DNA of 64,000 bases from Parabacteroides sp. AM08-6. GTDB lineage: Bacteria; Bacteroidota; Bacteroidia; Bacteroidales; Tannerellaceae. Below the pieces are notes generated by a model, which was not told the DNA's origin, made no database searches, and saw only the letters and a list, made by a program, of their open reading frames with translations. Positions within the stretch are counted from its first letter, which is position 1, and every line of letters begins with the position of its first letter. The stretch covers positions 376,097 to 440,096 of the forward strand of contig NZ_QRMP01000001.1 in the NCBI RefSeq assembly GCF_003473295.1. The letters run 5' to 3'. The position numbers were made by a program, and so were the translations under genes. Of this stretch, positions 25,760 to 34,498 are shown piece by piece.

Positions 25760-26530
25760 TTATTTTGAATTAAAACCTCTCAATTTGATTTCGGTCAACA
25801 TTTTCTTTGTGTTCAACGGGAAATCTCCATTCATAATCCATGAATAGTAACCGGGATCATTTTTCAACACTTCCGAAACCAATTGACCTTTATATTTACC
25901 AAAATTAATCACCTCTTCCCCTTTATCATTATAAATCATACGACCGGCAAAATCCACATTATTACTGAAGCTGGAGTATTGGGATAGGAAATTAATATCA
26001 TTTTTCAGTTCCGGATATCTATCTAATTGTGCCTTCAACACCTCATAAGTAGCCATTGTATCGGCTTCTGCCGTATGCGCATTTTCCAGACTTTTATCGC
26101 AATAAAATTTATATGCGGCCGAAAGCGTACGTTGTTCCATCTTATGGAAAATAGTCTGAACATCTACAAATTTGCGTTTATTCAAATCTATATCCACGCC
26201 TGCGCGGAGAAATTCCTCTGCCAACAAAGGAATGTCAAAGCGGTTCGAATTATATCCGGCTAAATCGCATCCTTCAATTTGGGCAGCAAGCGATTTGGCT
26301 ATTTCTTTAAAAGTAGGACAATCTTTTACGTCCTCGTCCGTAATACCGTGAATGGCCGTTGCTTCCGCCGGAATTGGCATTTCCGGATTGATACGTCTTG
26401 TTTTGGACTCCTCTTTTCCATTAGGATGAACCTTCACAAAGGAAATTTCAACAATACGATCTTTCACTATATTAATACCAGTAGTCTCCAGGTCAAAAAA
26501 GACTAACGGGTTCTTCAGGTCTAACTGCAT
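25760..26530 (-). CDS. 3'-5' exonuclease, DnaQ/DEDDh family
   Basis: This 256-residue protein has the DEDDh exonuclease motifs. Exo I is FFDLETTGI (Asp13, Glu15), Exo II is the GYNSNRFDIPLLAEEF segment, and Exo III is NAHTAEADTMAT. The C-terminal 70 residues form an extra small domain (FGKYKGQLVSEVLKNDPGYYSWIMNGDFP) like that seen in bacterial exonuclease X-type proteins. It starts 11 bases after dnaN, which suggests a role with the replication clamp, for example as the proofreading subunit or a repair exonuclease. Confidence 0.9.
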   Translation of the reverse strand: MQLDLKNPLVFFDLETTGINIVKDRIVEISFVKVHPNGKEESKTRRINPEMPIPAEATAIHGITDEDVKDCPTFKEIAKSLAAQIEGCDLAGYNSNRFDIPLLAEEFLRAGVDIDLNKRKFVDVQTIFHKMEQRTLSAAYKFYCDKSLENAHTAEADTMATYEVLKAQLDRYPELKNDINFLSQYSSFSNNVDFAGRMIYNDKGEEVINFGKYKGQLVSEVLKNDPGYYSWIMNGDFPLNTKKMLTEIKLRGFNSK

Positions 26531-26541
26531 TTTTTTATATA

Positions 26542-27666
26542 TTAATCATTCAACATCATCGGCATCAGCAACATCAGCAAGTCCTCATTCTCCTCATTTT
26601 CAGAAGGTATAATAAGACCGGCACGGGAGGGGTCCGCCAATTCCAATATGACCTCTTCCGAATTTATATTACTCAATATTTCAATCAGGTAAGTCGCTTT
26701 AAAACCAATGCTAAGCTCGCTTCCATCAAAATTACACATAATCTTTTCTTCTGCAGATGTAGAAAAGTCTATATCCTGGGCAGAAACAAGCATTTCACTG
26801 TCTTTCAACTGCAATTTAACCAGACTACTTGCCGGATTGGAAAATACGGAAACACGTTTAAGGGCATTCAGAAACGATACACGATCAATTGTCACTTTAT
26901 AAGGATTTTCCTGAGGAATGACACTGTTGTAATTCGGATAACGTCCTTCAATCAGACGGCAAATCATCTCAAAATTAGAGCAATTTAGATAAGCATTGTT
27001 TTCGTCAAATCTAACACTGACATTCTCCGTTTCTTTTGCCAGCAAGCCTTTCAATAAATTAGCCGGCTTTTTAGGTAAGATAAAAGAAGCTCTTTCCGGT
27101 GATTTTACTGCAAGATTACGTAGTCGAACCAATTTATGCCCGTCGGAAGCGACAAACGTCAAATCGTCAGTATGGATATCAAAATAAACACCATTCATCA
27201 CCGGGCGTAACTCATCGTCGGCTGTAGCAAACAACGAACGGCTAATTCCATTCAATAACATTTGTGCATCCATTACAATCGATATCGCATTATCGTTCAA
27301 TGGCTTCTGCTGCGGATAAGTATCTCCTTTCTGTCCAATAAAATTATATTTACCATTTTGGAAATGAATAAAAATTTCCAGGTTTTCATCATTGATATCG
27401 AAAGTCAACGGCTGTTCGGGTAATTCTTTCAACGGATCGAGCAGAATTTTTGCAGAAACAGCGAACAAACCTGTACCTTGCGCATTCATCACTTCAACGG
27501 AAGTAACCAAACGCGTCTCAGCATCCGAAGCTGTTATGGTTAGTTTGTTTCCTTCCAGATTGAACAGGAAACTGTCCAAAATAGGTAATGAGTTCTTAGA
27601 AGCGATAACTTTGCTAATAGACTGCAAACGCGACAACAGCGCAGTACTGGATACATCAAATCTCAT
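26542..27666 (-). CDS. dnaN: DNA polymerase III subunit beta (sliding clamp)
   Basis: DnaN forms the dimeric ring that tethers polymerases to DNA. The 374-residue protein has three similar clamp domains. Recognisable segments are MRFDVSSTALLSRLQSISKVI, then RPVMNGVYFDIHTDDLTFVASDGHKL in the middle, and the C-terminal EVILELADPSRAGLIIPSENEENEDLLMLLMPMML; the last of these carries the clamp's protein-binding pocket and MP end. A promoter lies at 27760-27767. It heads the transcription unit leading into the exonuclease and alcohol dehydrogenase genes. Confidence 0.95.
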   Translation of the reverse strand: MRFDVSSTALLSRLQSISKVIASKNSLPILDSFLFNLEGNKLTITASDAETRLVTSVEVMNAQGTGLFAVSAKILLDPLKELPEQPLTFDINDENLEIFIHFQNGKYNFIGQKGDTYPQQKPLNDNAISIVMDAQMLLNGISRSLFATADDELRPVMNGVYFDIHTDDLTFVASDGHKLVRLRNLAVKSPERASFILPKKPANLLKGLLAKETENVSVRFDENNAYLNCSNFEMICRLIEGRYPNYNSVIPQENPYKVTIDRVSFLNALKRVSVFSNPASSLVKLQLKDSEMLVSAQDIDFSTSAEEKIMCNFDGSELSIGFKATYLIEILSNINSEEVILELADPSRAGLIIPSENEENEDLLMLLMPMMLND

Positions 27667-27759
27667 GGTTCTTAATTATTTATATTGTTTTCTATTTATT
27701 ATTCACGGATTTAAACAGCATTTTTCCGACAAACGTTTTCAGCCGGTTCAACGCCCGAA

Positions 27760-27767
27760 CAAAATTA
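27760..27767 (-). promoter_or_regulatory. -7 promoter element for dnaN
   Basis: The minus strand reads TAATTTTG, 93 bases before the dnaN start codon. Confidence 0.45.
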
Positions 27768-27803
27768 AGAAATTATTTTATTCAGCCACGCAAAATCCTA
27801 CAC

Positions 27804-27842
27804 AAAAAAAGAGGTCCTCCTCCAACTTGAGAAGAACCTCTT
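27804..27842 (-). terminator. Rho-independent terminator of the ribosomal protein operon
   Basis: On the minus strand a 14-bp stem (AAGAGGTTCTTCTC with GAGGAGGACCTCTT, including G-U pairs) closes a six-base loop. It runs into a T-tract of seven, opposite the A-run at 27804-27810. It lies 25 bases beyond the DUF4295 stop and is a textbook terminator. Confidence 0.9.
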
Positions 27843-27866
27843 ATCTATTTTATTATATACACTATC

Positions 27867-28019
27867 TTATTTAGCGAAATAATCTTTTACAGCTTCATTC
27901 GGAATCATTTCTTCCTGGAAGATGTAAGCACCAGTCTTCGGGGACTTAACCATCTTGATTACTTTAGAATAGGTACGACCGTCACCTTTCTTAAATGTTG
28001 CAACCGCTTTCTTTGCCAT
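27867..28019 (-). CDS. DUF4295 family small protein
   Basis: This 50-residue basic protein begins MAKKAVATFKKGDGRTYSKV and ends in NEAVKDYFAK. The family is found in Bacteroidota directly after the genes for ribosomal proteins L28 and L33, as here (14 bases after rpmG). Its conservation and position suggest a ribosome-associated role. That is an inference; no function is established. Confidence 0.9.
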   Translation of the reverse strand: MAKKAVATFKKGDGRTYSKVIKMVKSPKTGAYIFQEEMIPNEAVKDYFAK

Positions 28020-28033
28020 TGTTTAATCTCCTA

Positions 28034-28222
28034 TTACTTAATTTCTTTGTGTAAAGTCATCTTCTTCAGGATAGGATTATATTTCATTAATTCCAATCTC
28101 TGAGTTGTATTCTTTCTGTTCTTTGTAGTGATATATCTTGAAGTACCCGGCATACCACTTTCTTTATGCTCGGTACATTCCAGAATAACCTGAACTCTGT
28201 TACCTTTTGCTTTCTTTGCCAT
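28034..28222 (-). CDS. rpmG: 50S ribosomal protein L33
   Basis: This 62-residue protein of the large ribosomal subunit begins [19 protein letters not shown] and contains the L33 patterns [13 protein letters not shown] and [12 protein letters not shown]. The zinc-binding Cys pairs of the C+ type are absent (only one Cys is present), so it is the zinc-free form. It is the middle gene of rpmB-rpmG-DUF4295, with 19 bases to rpmB. Confidence 0.95.
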   Translation of the reverse strand: MAKKAKGNRVQVILECTEHKESGMPGTSRYITTKNRKNTTQRLELMKYNPILKKMTLHKEIK

Positions 28223-28241
28223 TTCTTATTTCCTCCTCAAA

Positions 28242-28481
28242 TTAAGCGTTTAAATAACCTTTTTCAGCGGCTTTTTTAATTGCTGCATCCAAGCCTAACT
28301 TATTGATAGTACGTAAGCCTGCTGCTGAAATATTCAGGCTAACCCAACAATCCTGCTCTACCCAGTAGAACTTCTTAGTAAACAGGTTAACATTAAACTT
28401 ACGCTTCGTTCTTCTTTTAGAGTGAGAAACGTTGTTGCCAACCATTGCTTTCTTTCCGGTAATTTGACAAATCTTAGACAT
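28242..28481 (-). CDS. rpmB: 50S ribosomal protein L28
   Basis: This 79-residue protein of the large ribosomal subunit begins [32 protein letters not shown], the L28 signature, and continues with [13 protein letters not shown]. Length is normal. It is the first gene of the operon. The leader from the promoter box at 28606-28613 is about 115 bases, long enough to hold a regulatory structure, though I could not identify one. Confidence 0.95.
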   Translation of the reverse strand: MSKICQITGKKAMVGNNVSHSKRRTKRKFNVNLFTKKFYWVEQDCWVSLNISAAGLRTINKLGLDAAIKKAAEKGYLNA

Positions 28482-28605
28482 TGCTATCTTTCTTTTTTTG
28501 TTAATTTAGAAAATTAGTCAACTCCTGCTATGTGTCTTCCTTTTTCTGAACTAGCATCAAGAACAAAAACGAAGATTCTAATAGAGTTTCTCTCTTTACG
28601 AGGCG

Positions 28606-28613
28606 CAAAGGTA
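28606..28613 (-). promoter_or_regulatory. -7 promoter element for rpmB-rpmG-DUF4295
   Basis: The minus strand reads TACCTTTG, the same variant seen for the TSCPD gene. It is 125 bases upstream of the rpmB start. The gap to the next upstream gene shows nothing else. Confidence 0.55.
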
Positions 28614-28691
28614 TAAATTATTTTCAATTAAACCACAAAAACTCTGAAATAAATGTAGAAATTAAATTTTAAATTTCCGCAAAACACGATT

Positions 28692-29957
28692 TCATCGCAT
28701 TTTGCCTTTAATATTCTTATTCAGAAAACAGATAAATCCGGCAGCCGCATAAACAGTTATCAAAAACATATAAGGGTAATGATAACGGGATGTAATCACA
28801 AAGAGAAGAGTAACAGCCGTACCAAAAAGAGGAATCAACAAAAACACATGTTCACGACGAATGAGTGTCCGGCGATTCGTCCACAGATAATAAACGAAGA
28901 GTAACAATAAGCCATAATAAACAAGACTTTTCAAAAAAAGTACAGCTCCTACTTCTACAAGAGCCATTTTATCATTTCTTGCCTTTTCAAGGACTACCCG
29001 AAATCCCATATCTGGTTTAACACGTTCCGTCCAAGTATCTTCACAATATAAAGCGGCTAATTTAACAGGAATTTGAGACAGATATTTTCCCGGATTTTCC
29101 CTTATCCACCGGATAGCTCCTTCTTTCAGATAACAATCGCACTCCATATAATCAAATGCAACGGGACGTTTCAGATAAATATAAGTAGTGCTATCACCAA
29201 AACCGCTGAAATTGACTAAACCGTTGGCCCCGTCAAACGAACTCATTGCCAGATTATATCCGCCGGAAACAGCTTGGTAAACAAAATATCCGGTTCTTGC
29301 CTTTGCAGATTGTCCAATCAGGAAAACAGTCAGCAGAAGTGGCAACACCAATGCCGCATAATATTTCCAGACTCTTTTATTAATTAAAAAATACAGCAAT
29401 AGGACAAATAAGAAAACGAAAGCCAACGGTCTGAACCAATTAGCCACGGCAATTAATATTCCGGCTACCAGAACCGGAAGGATTTTCTTCTCCATGCAAA
29501 GCAATAAGGCTGTTAACAAAAGAAAAGTAAACGGCAAATCTGTCAGCATGGCGATAGGAAGATACAAATTGGAGAAGGTCAGCATATACAAGATGGCCGC
29601 CAGATATGCGGTATTTTTATCAAACAACCTGTGGGCCAGCACAAAAACCTCAACCAACATTAGTATATTCAGTATAAAATTCAGTAAACGAACTACATAA
29701 AAAGTACCGAATAAGTGATGAAACAAAACCAGCAGATTAACATATCCCGGGCCAAAAATAAAAGTATCGTGTGCATTCTGAACATCCGGATACCATGTTC
29801 CCCTATCGACACATTCCTGCGCAAGCTCCTGATAAGCAAGGGCATCATCATGATTCGGCATATCCCAATAAAGAAGCAACAAAACCAACTGGATGCCAAC
29901 CCACAAACAGAACACAACTCCTGCAATCACAGGCAACTTCGACAGAAATTTATTCAT
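28692..29957 (-). CDS. GT39-like multi-pass membrane glycosyltransferase
   Basis: This 421-residue integral membrane protein has about ten hydrophobic segments. The first external loop carries the acidic pair Asp37-Asp38 in PNHDDALAYQELAQEC, the position of the catalytic acidic residue in PMT/ArnT-type (GT39/GT83) glycosyltransferases that use lipid-linked sugars. A large soluble loop lies at about residues 215-300. Substrate and acceptor are unknown. It stands alone between the ribosomal operon and a divergent nitroreductase gene. Confidence 0.75.
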   Translation of the reverse strand: MNKFLSKLPVIAGVVFCLWVGIQLVLLLLYWDMPNHDDALAYQELAQECVDRGTWYPDVQNAHDTFIFGPGYVNLLVLFHHLFGTFYVVRLLNFILNILMLVEVFVLAHRLFDKNTAYLAAILYMLTFSNLYLPIAMLTDLPFTFLLLTALLLCMEKKILPVLVAGILIAVANWFRPLAFVFLFVLLLYFLINKRVWKYYAALVLPLLLTVFLIGQSAKARTGYFVYQAVSGGYNLAMSSFDGANGLVNFSGFGDSTTYIYLKRPVAFDYMECDCYLKEGAIRWIRENPGKYLSQIPVKLAALYCEDTWTERVKPDMGFRVVLEKARNDKMALVEVGAVLFLKSLVYYGLLLLFVYYLWTNRRTLIRREHVFLLIPLFGTAVTLLFVITSRYHYPYMFLITVYAAAGFICFLNKNIKGKMR

Positions 29958-29991
29958 AAAAGAACGCTGATTGATATTTATTTGAGTTCTG

Positions 29992-29999
29992 CAAAAATA
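29992..29999 (-). promoter_or_regulatory. -7 promoter element for the membrane glycosyltransferase gene
   Basis: The minus strand reads TATTTTTG, 34 bases before the start codon at 29957. Confidence 0.5.
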
Positions 30000-30084
30000 T
30001 AATTAAAAACCTTATAAACAAAAGGACATGCAAGATGGTTTTATAAATAAGATAATTAAAAACAATAAAATAAAACTTCACAAC

Positions 30085-30687
30085 ATGACACGAAATTTTA
30101 AAGAAGCATTGAAGCACCGCAGGACTTATTACCATATCAGTAATAGCTCCCCGATATCCGATAACGAGATTAAAGAAATTATCGACTTCGCTGTAGAAAA
30201 CGTACCTTCCGCATTCAACTCTCAGTCAACCAGGGTCGTACTTTTACTGGGACAGAACCATAAAAGACTCTGGGATATAACCAAAGAAACATTGAAAAGA
30301 ATCGTTTCAGCCGAAGTATTCAAAGGCACAGAAGCGAAAATAGACAAGAGCCTTGCCGCCGGTTACGGTACCATTCTGTTTTTCGAAGATAATGCTGTTG
30401 TTGAACAATTGCAGAACTCTTTCCCAACCTATTATGACAAGTTTCCTATCTGGGCACAACAAACTTCAGCCATGCATCAGTTGGCTATTTGGACTATGCT
30501 GGAAGATGCGGGATTGGGAGCCTCTTTGCAACATTACAACCCATTAATCGATGAAACAGTTTGTGTAGAATGGCACATCGATCCGAAATGGGAACTAGTA
30601 GCGCAAATGCCTTTCGGAGCGCCGACCGAACAACCGGGCCCAAAAGAAATCAAGCCTTTAAACGAAAGAGTGCTTGTGTTTAAATAA
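30085..30687 (+). CDS. Nitroreductase family flavoprotein
   Basis: This 200-residue cytoplasmic protein belongs to the FMN-dependent nitroreductase superfamily. Its N-terminal region EALKHRRTYYHISNSSPISD replaces the usual RRS motif. FNSQSTRVVLLLG and the late EDAGLGASLQHYNPLID follow the family pattern. It resembles the oxidoreductase subgroup annotated as FrmH/YdfN-like 'nitroreductase family protein' of about 200 residues. The start at 30085 (MTRNFKEAL) fits the family length better than the in-frame 30028 start. Its stop codon lies within a strong hairpin. Confidence 0.85.
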   Translation: MTRNFKEALKHRRTYYHISNSSPISDNEIKEIIDFAVENVPSAFNSQSTRVVLLLGQNHKRLWDITKETLKRIVSAEVFKGTEAKIDKSLAAGYGTILFFEDNAVVEQLQNSFPTYYDKFPIWAQQTSAMHQLAIWTMLEDAGLGASLQHYNPLIDETVCVEWHIDPKWELVAQMPFGAPTEQPGPKEIKPLNERVLVFK

Positions 30688-30698
30688 AACACAAGCAC
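30670..30698. terminator. Bidirectional terminator between nitroreductase gene and tRNA cluster
   Basis: GTGCTTGTGTTT (30670-30681) and AAACACAAGCAC (30687-30698) form a perfect 12-bp stem around AAATA. The nitroreductase stop codon TAA (30685-30687) lies at the loop. The last tRNA of the minus-strand cluster ends 14 bases away at 30712, so the hairpin can serve both sides. Confidence 0.75.
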
Positions 30699-30711
30699 CC
30701 CTTGTTATATG

Positions 30712-30795
30712 TGCGTAGGATGAGACTCGAACTCACACGCCGGAACCGGCACTACCCCCTCAAAGTAGCGTGTATACCAATTTCACCACCTACGC
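30712..30795 (-). tRNA. tRNA-Leu (GAG)
   Basis: The 84-base cloverleaf has acceptor arms GCGTAGG/CCTACGC, a D-arm with TGGTGAAATTGGTA, and the anticodon loop TTGAGGG on a 5-bp stem. A long variable arm and the T-loop GTTCGAGTC follow. The class II variable arm and the anticodon GAG give leucine. The CCA end is not encoded. Confidence 0.95.
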
Positions 30796-30801
30796 AAAAA
30801 G

Positions 30802-30883
30802 TGCCCAGAACAGGACTCGAACCTGCATGCCTCTCGACACACGCACCTGAACCGTGCGCGTCTACCAATTCCGCCACCTGGGC
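30802..30883 (-). tRNA. tRNA-Leu (CAG)
   Basis: The 82-base cloverleaf has acceptor arm GCCCAGG/TCTGGGC, D-arm GTGGCGGAATTGGTAGACGC, anticodon loop TTCAGGT, a class II variable arm and T-loop GGTTCGAGTCC. The last pair of the anticodon stem (31-39) is G-G, a mismatch. The anticodon CAG gives leucine. The CCA end is not encoded. Confidence 0.93.
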
Positions 30884-30930
30884 AATTTTCATTACATTAA
30901 AAAAGCGGCCTCATACCGCATTTCTGTTGG

Positions 30931-31003
30931 AGCGGAAGACGGGACTCGAACCCGCGACCCTAACCTTGGCAAGGTTATGCTCTACCAACTGAGCTACTTC
31001 CGC
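30931..31003 (-). tRNA. tRNA-Gly (GCC)
   Basis: The 73-base cloverleaf has acceptor arms GCGGAAG/CTTCCGC, D-arm TAGCTCAGTTGGTAGAGCA, anticodon stem-loop AACCTTGCCAAGGTT with anticodon GCC, and T-loop GGTTCGAGTCC. It is the first gene of the three-tRNA cluster. The CCA end is not encoded. Confidence 0.96.
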
Positions 31004-31014
31004 GATAACGGGTG

Positions 31015-31022
31015 CAAAGATA
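31015..31022 (-). promoter_or_regulatory. -7 promoter element for the tRNA cluster
   Basis: The minus strand reads TATCTTTG, 12 bases upstream of the first base of tRNA-Gly. This is a short leader as expected for a tRNA operon. Confidence 0.6.
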
Positions 31023-31097
31023 GAGCTATTTTTCAATTCTCCAAAACCTGAATGCACTTTTTTTGCCCTATTTTTTACCCTTACTCCCGTATAAAAT

Positions 31098-31925
31098 TCA
31101 AATCACAGCTATCAATTCCTTGAATAAAGTACTCATTACCACAGCAGCTTTATTCGCAGCAACGATAACATCAGCCCCATCGTTTACAAAATCATCCGCA
31201 AAATGATAACCTTCGTTCGTTATGACAGACATGCCAAACACCCGCAAACCGGCATGACGAGCAACTATAACCTCCGGAACCGTACTCATCCCTATCGCAT
31301 CCCCTCCTACTTTTCCGTAAAAAGCATATTCGGAAGGTGTTTCGAAAGAAGGTCCGGTCAGTCCGACATATACCCCTTTTTTCAACGGGATATTCAGAGA
31401 ACCGGCAATCTCTTCAACAGTACGGATAAACGAACGGTCGTAAGCGCGAGTCATATCCGGAAAACGAGTCCCGAACATTTCATTATTCGGCCCAATCAAC
31501 GGATTTGGCATCATGTTAATATGGTCGCGGATAATCATCAAATCACCAACCTTAAATGTATTATTAATGCCTCCGGCCGCGTTTGAGACCAATAAATTCC
31601 GGATACCCAGTAATTTCATCACACGAACCGGAAATGTTACCTGCTGCATCGTATATCCTTCATAATAGTGGAAACGTCCTTGCATGGCCAATACTTGTTT
31701 ATTGCCCAAACGTCCACAAATAAAATTCCCCTTATGCCCGGCAGCCGTCGAATGTACAAAATGCGGAATTTCCCGATAAGGAATCACCACCGCATCTTCA
31801 ATCTGATCAGCCAACGCCCCTAAACCACTACCTAAAATAATAGCGGTTTCCGGATTACCCTTGATACGGCTTGTCAAATAAGCGGCAGCTTCCCGGTATT
31901 GTTTGTTTATTTCATCCATATTCAT
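31098..31925 (-). CDS. punA: Purine-nucleoside phosphorylase (trimeric type)
   Basis: This 275-residue cytoplasmic enzyme splits guanosine and inosine with phosphate into base and ribose 1-phosphate. It shows the phosphate-binding [11 protein letters not shown], the family signature region [23 protein letters not shown] followed by SNAAGGIN, and the base-site region [18 protein letters not shown] second Asn-containing site, [15 protein letters not shown], takes the position of the Asn that fixes 6-oxopurines. It lies 11 bases downstream of the MTA/SAH deaminase-like gene, so the two form a purine salvage pair. Confidence 0.92.
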   Translation of the reverse strand: MNMDEINKQYREAAAYLTSRIKGNPETAIILGSGLGALADQIEDAVVIPYREIPHFVHSTAAGHKGNFICGRLGNKQVLAMQGRFHYYEGYTMQQVTFPVRVMKLLGIRNLLVSNAAGGINNTFKVGDLMIIRDHINMMPNPLIGPNNEMFGTRFPDMTRAYDRSFIRTVEEIAGSLNIPLKKGVYVGLTGPSFETPSEYAFYGKVGGDAIGMSTVPEVIVARHAGLRVFGMSVITNEGYHFADDFVNDGADVIVAANKAAVVMSTLFKELIAVI

Positions 31926-31936
31926 CTTCTTACTAA

Positions 31937-33193
31937 TTAACGATTAATCAAATTATATGCAATTTCCGCCGTCCTTTCCATAATTTCCTCTTCTCCCGGC
32001 ACTTTTTTGTTTTGCATCAGTACCTTGCCGTCACAAATAACCGTATCCACGCAACTTCCATTAGCCGCATAGACCAAGTTTGAAATAAAATTATGATTCG
32101 GAGTAAAAGCCGGAATATTCAAGTCAATCAAACAAATATCAGCCAAGTATCCTTCGGCAATCCGTCCGGCTTTCAACCCGATAGCTGAGGCTCCCGCTTC
32201 CGTTGCCGCCCGGAATATTTCATCCGCCGGAATGGCTTCCGGATTCTTACGCCAGACTTTTCCTAACAACGAAGCTAGTTTCATTGCTTCTACCATGTCC
32301 AGGTTGTTGGACGATGAACAACCGTCCGTCCCCAAAGCAACTGTAATCCCCGCATTTCTCATCTCACAAAACTTAAACTGAAAACCGGAAGCCAACTTCA
32401 TGTTAGAAGCCGGATTATGAACCACTTTCACGTTATAATCCGCCAACATGCGTATTTCGTCATCATCCACATAAATACCATGAGCTATAACCAACCGAGG
32501 AGATAAAACGCCCAATTTGTAAAGATAACGGACAGGGCTTAAACCGAACTGCTTAATCGAATTCTGCACTTCCCCTTCCGTCTCCGCCAAATGAAGATGG
32601 ACAGGAACCGAATGCTCATTGGAAAAAGCATGTATCCATTGCAGCAACTCACCGGAAACCGTATAAATAGCATGCGGTCCGACAGCATATTGTATCCGTT
32701 TGCTATAACCATCCATTTCCATCACCAATTGCTCATTATACCGTTTGCATTTCTCAGCCAGTTCCGGTTGAAAATGGTCGAAACAAACACCGGACAACAA
32801 ACCACGCAAGCCCATTTCCTCCACAGCATCGGCTGTGGCATGAAACTTGTGATACATATCAAAGAAAGTCGTCGTTCCGCTTTTTATCATTTCCAGGCAT
32901 GCAAGTTTCGTTCCCCAGTAAATATCCTCCCGGGTTAATTTAGCTTCATTCGGCCATATCTTCTCTTCCAGCCAGGGCATCAACGGCATGTCGTCGCCAA
33001 AACCACGGAAAAGCGTCATGGCTGCATGGGTGTGCGCATTCACAAATCCCGGAATAATCGCCTTACGGCGCCCGTCTATCACTTGTTCCGCCTGTACGGA
33101 TAAGTGGGGAGCTATTTGTTTTATCCGCTTGTTCTCGATATAAACGTCGGTTACGACGTCATTCAATAAAACATCTTTTATTAACAGACTCAT
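31937..33193 (-). CDS. mtaD: Amidohydrolase, MTA/SAH deaminase type
   Basis: This 418-residue metal-dependent cytoplasmic hydrolase probably deaminates 5'-methylthioadenosine or S-adenosylhomocysteine. The metal-site motif [16 protein letters not shown] is followed by [12 protein letters not shown], the substrate-binding HLAETEGEV, then [11 protein letters not shown] and the late [15 protein letters not shown]. The motif order fits the MtaD branch; guanine or chlorohydrolase relatives are possible. Its start overlaps the helicase stop by four bases (ATGA). The neighbouring phosphorylase supports a purine salvage role. Confidence 0.85.
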   Translation of the reverse strand: MSLLIKDVLLNDVVTDVYIENKRIKQIAPHLSVQAEQVIDGRRKAIIPGFVNAHTHAAMTLFRGFGDDMPLMPWLEEKIWPNEAKLTREDIYWGTKLACLEMIKSGTTTFFDMYHKFHATADAVEEMGLRGLLSGVCFDHFQPELAEKCKRYNEQLVMEMDGYSKRIQYAVGPHAIYTVSGELLQWIHAFSNEHSVPVHLHLAETEGEVQNSIKQFGLSPVRYLYKLGVLSPRLVIAHGIYVDDDEIRMLADYNVKVVHNPASNMKLASGFQFKFCEMRNAGITVALGTDGCSSSNNLDMVEAMKLASLLGKVWRKNPEAIPADEIFRAATEAGASAIGLKAGRIAEGYLADICLIDLNIPAFTPNHNFISNLVYAANGSCVDTVICDGKVLMQNKKVPGEEEIMERTAEIAYNLINR

Positions 33194-34497
33194 ATAAATT
33201 TCGCTTTCATATTTTTAATCTTCTCATCCCGGATACGTTCCAGCAAAGCGGATAGCTTATTCCGTTTTACAGCGGCAAACGAGCAACTTTCTTTTACTTC
33301 GACAATACCCAGTTCATCTTTCTCCAAACCACCTTTCTGAAACAAAAAGCCAACCACATCTTTCTTGCTCAACTTATCGCGCTTTCCCCGGTTGATGGTG
33401 AGCGTCACCCATTCCGGACGAAGCGGCTTCCGGGCCACCTCCGGTAAGAAAAATTCCTTCGGTTCGCGGGTAATATACTCAGGTACGGTTTCCACCTCAT
33501 TCAATATCAAGAAAGCATTTCCCTCTGCATTCATACGGGCTGTACGTCCGTTTCGATGAACATACGCCTCCTCATTCACCGGCAAATGATAATGAATGAC
33601 ATGCTGCACTTCCGGAATATCAAGCCCACGAGAGGCTAAATCGGTCGAAATAAAAACAGTGGCACTCCCATTTCGAAAATGGGATAAAGCCCGTTCACGT
33701 TCAGGCTGCTCCATTCCTCCATGAAAATATTCATTGTCCACTCCCATCTCTGTCAGATAACTACTTACCCGTTCCACCGTTTCACGGAAATTGCAAAAAA
33801 TCAAAGCAGACTCACCATTCAGTTCGCCCAACAATTTATATAACGTTTCCAATTTATCTTTCACCGGCGACTTTACAATACGCAATGTCAAACCTTTCGC
33901 TTCTTTTACATCTTTCAGAAACGACAATCGTACAGGAGCCGCCATACCGATGAAATCGGGAATATCGACTGCGGCAGTAGCGGAAGTCAACACACGACGC
34001 CGTACCCCCGGAAGATGAGAAAGTATCTCCTTCATTTCTTTCAGAAAACCTAATTCAAGGGATTTGTCGAACTCATCTAAAATCAATGTACGAACAGTAT
34101 CCAAATCGATTGTCCCTCTATCCAGATGGTCGACAATACGGCCGGGTGTTCCTATCAGAACAGCTGGCGGATACTCCAGACTCTTCTTTTCCATACGTAT
34201 AGGATGTCCGCCATAACAACAATACACTTTATAGCCGGCTCCCAGCGAACGGAACACCGTCTCTATCTGCAAGGCTAACTCGCGGGAAGGAGCGATAATC
34301 AAAGCTTGTATTCGTTCCTCTCCGGGCGTAAGTGTTGTCAACAGCGGCAAAAGAAATGCAAGCGTTTTCCCGGAACCGGTCGGACTCAATAACAACATAT
34401 CCTTCGTTGTTCCGGCATCCAGCACAGCTTGCTGCATCTCATTCAACTTCTCAATACCCGTATTAGCAAGCGCACGGGCTATTATTTCATTATTCAT
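33190..34497 (-). CDS. dbpA: DEAD-box RNA helicase with DbpA-type C-terminal domain
   Basis: This 435-residue ATP-dependent RNA helicase is expected to act in large ribosomal subunit assembly, as DbpA does. It shows the Q-motif region GIEKLNEMQQAVL, motif I SPTGSGKT, motif Ia PSRELALQ, motif II DEFD instead of DEAD, motif III TSAT and motif VI HRNGRTAR. The C-terminal region from about residue 365 (GKRDKLSKKDVVGFLFQKGGLEKDELGIVEV) matches the DbpA RRM-like RNA-binding domain. The start at 34497 (MNNEIIARAL) follows the dipeptidase stop by one base and fits the family better than 34527. Confidence 0.88.
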   Translation of the reverse strand: MNNEIIARALANTGIEKLNEMQQAVLDAGTTKDMLLLSPTGSGKTLAFLLPLLTTLTPGEERIQALIIAPSRELALQIETVFRSLGAGYKVYCCYGGHPIRMEKKSLEYPPAVLIGTPGRIVDHLDRGTIDLDTVRTLILDEFDKSLELGFLKEMKEILSHLPGVRRRVLTSATAAVDIPDFIGMAAPVRLSFLKDVKEAKGLTLRIVKSPVKDKLETLYKLLGELNGESALIFCNFRETVERVSSYLTEMGVDNEYFHGGMEQPERERALSHFRNGSATVFISTDLASRGLDIPEVQHVIHYHLPVNEEAYVHRNGRTARMNAEGNAFLILNEVETVPEYITREPKEFFLPEVARKPLRPEWVTLTINRGKRDKLSKKDVVGFLFQKGGLEKDELGIVEVKESCSFAAVKRNKLSALLERIRDEKIKNMKAKFI

Positions 34498-34498
34498 A

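Noticed and set aside
30702..30992. Open frames across the tRNA cluster on the plus strand
   Set aside because: They are complementary to three intact tRNA genes.
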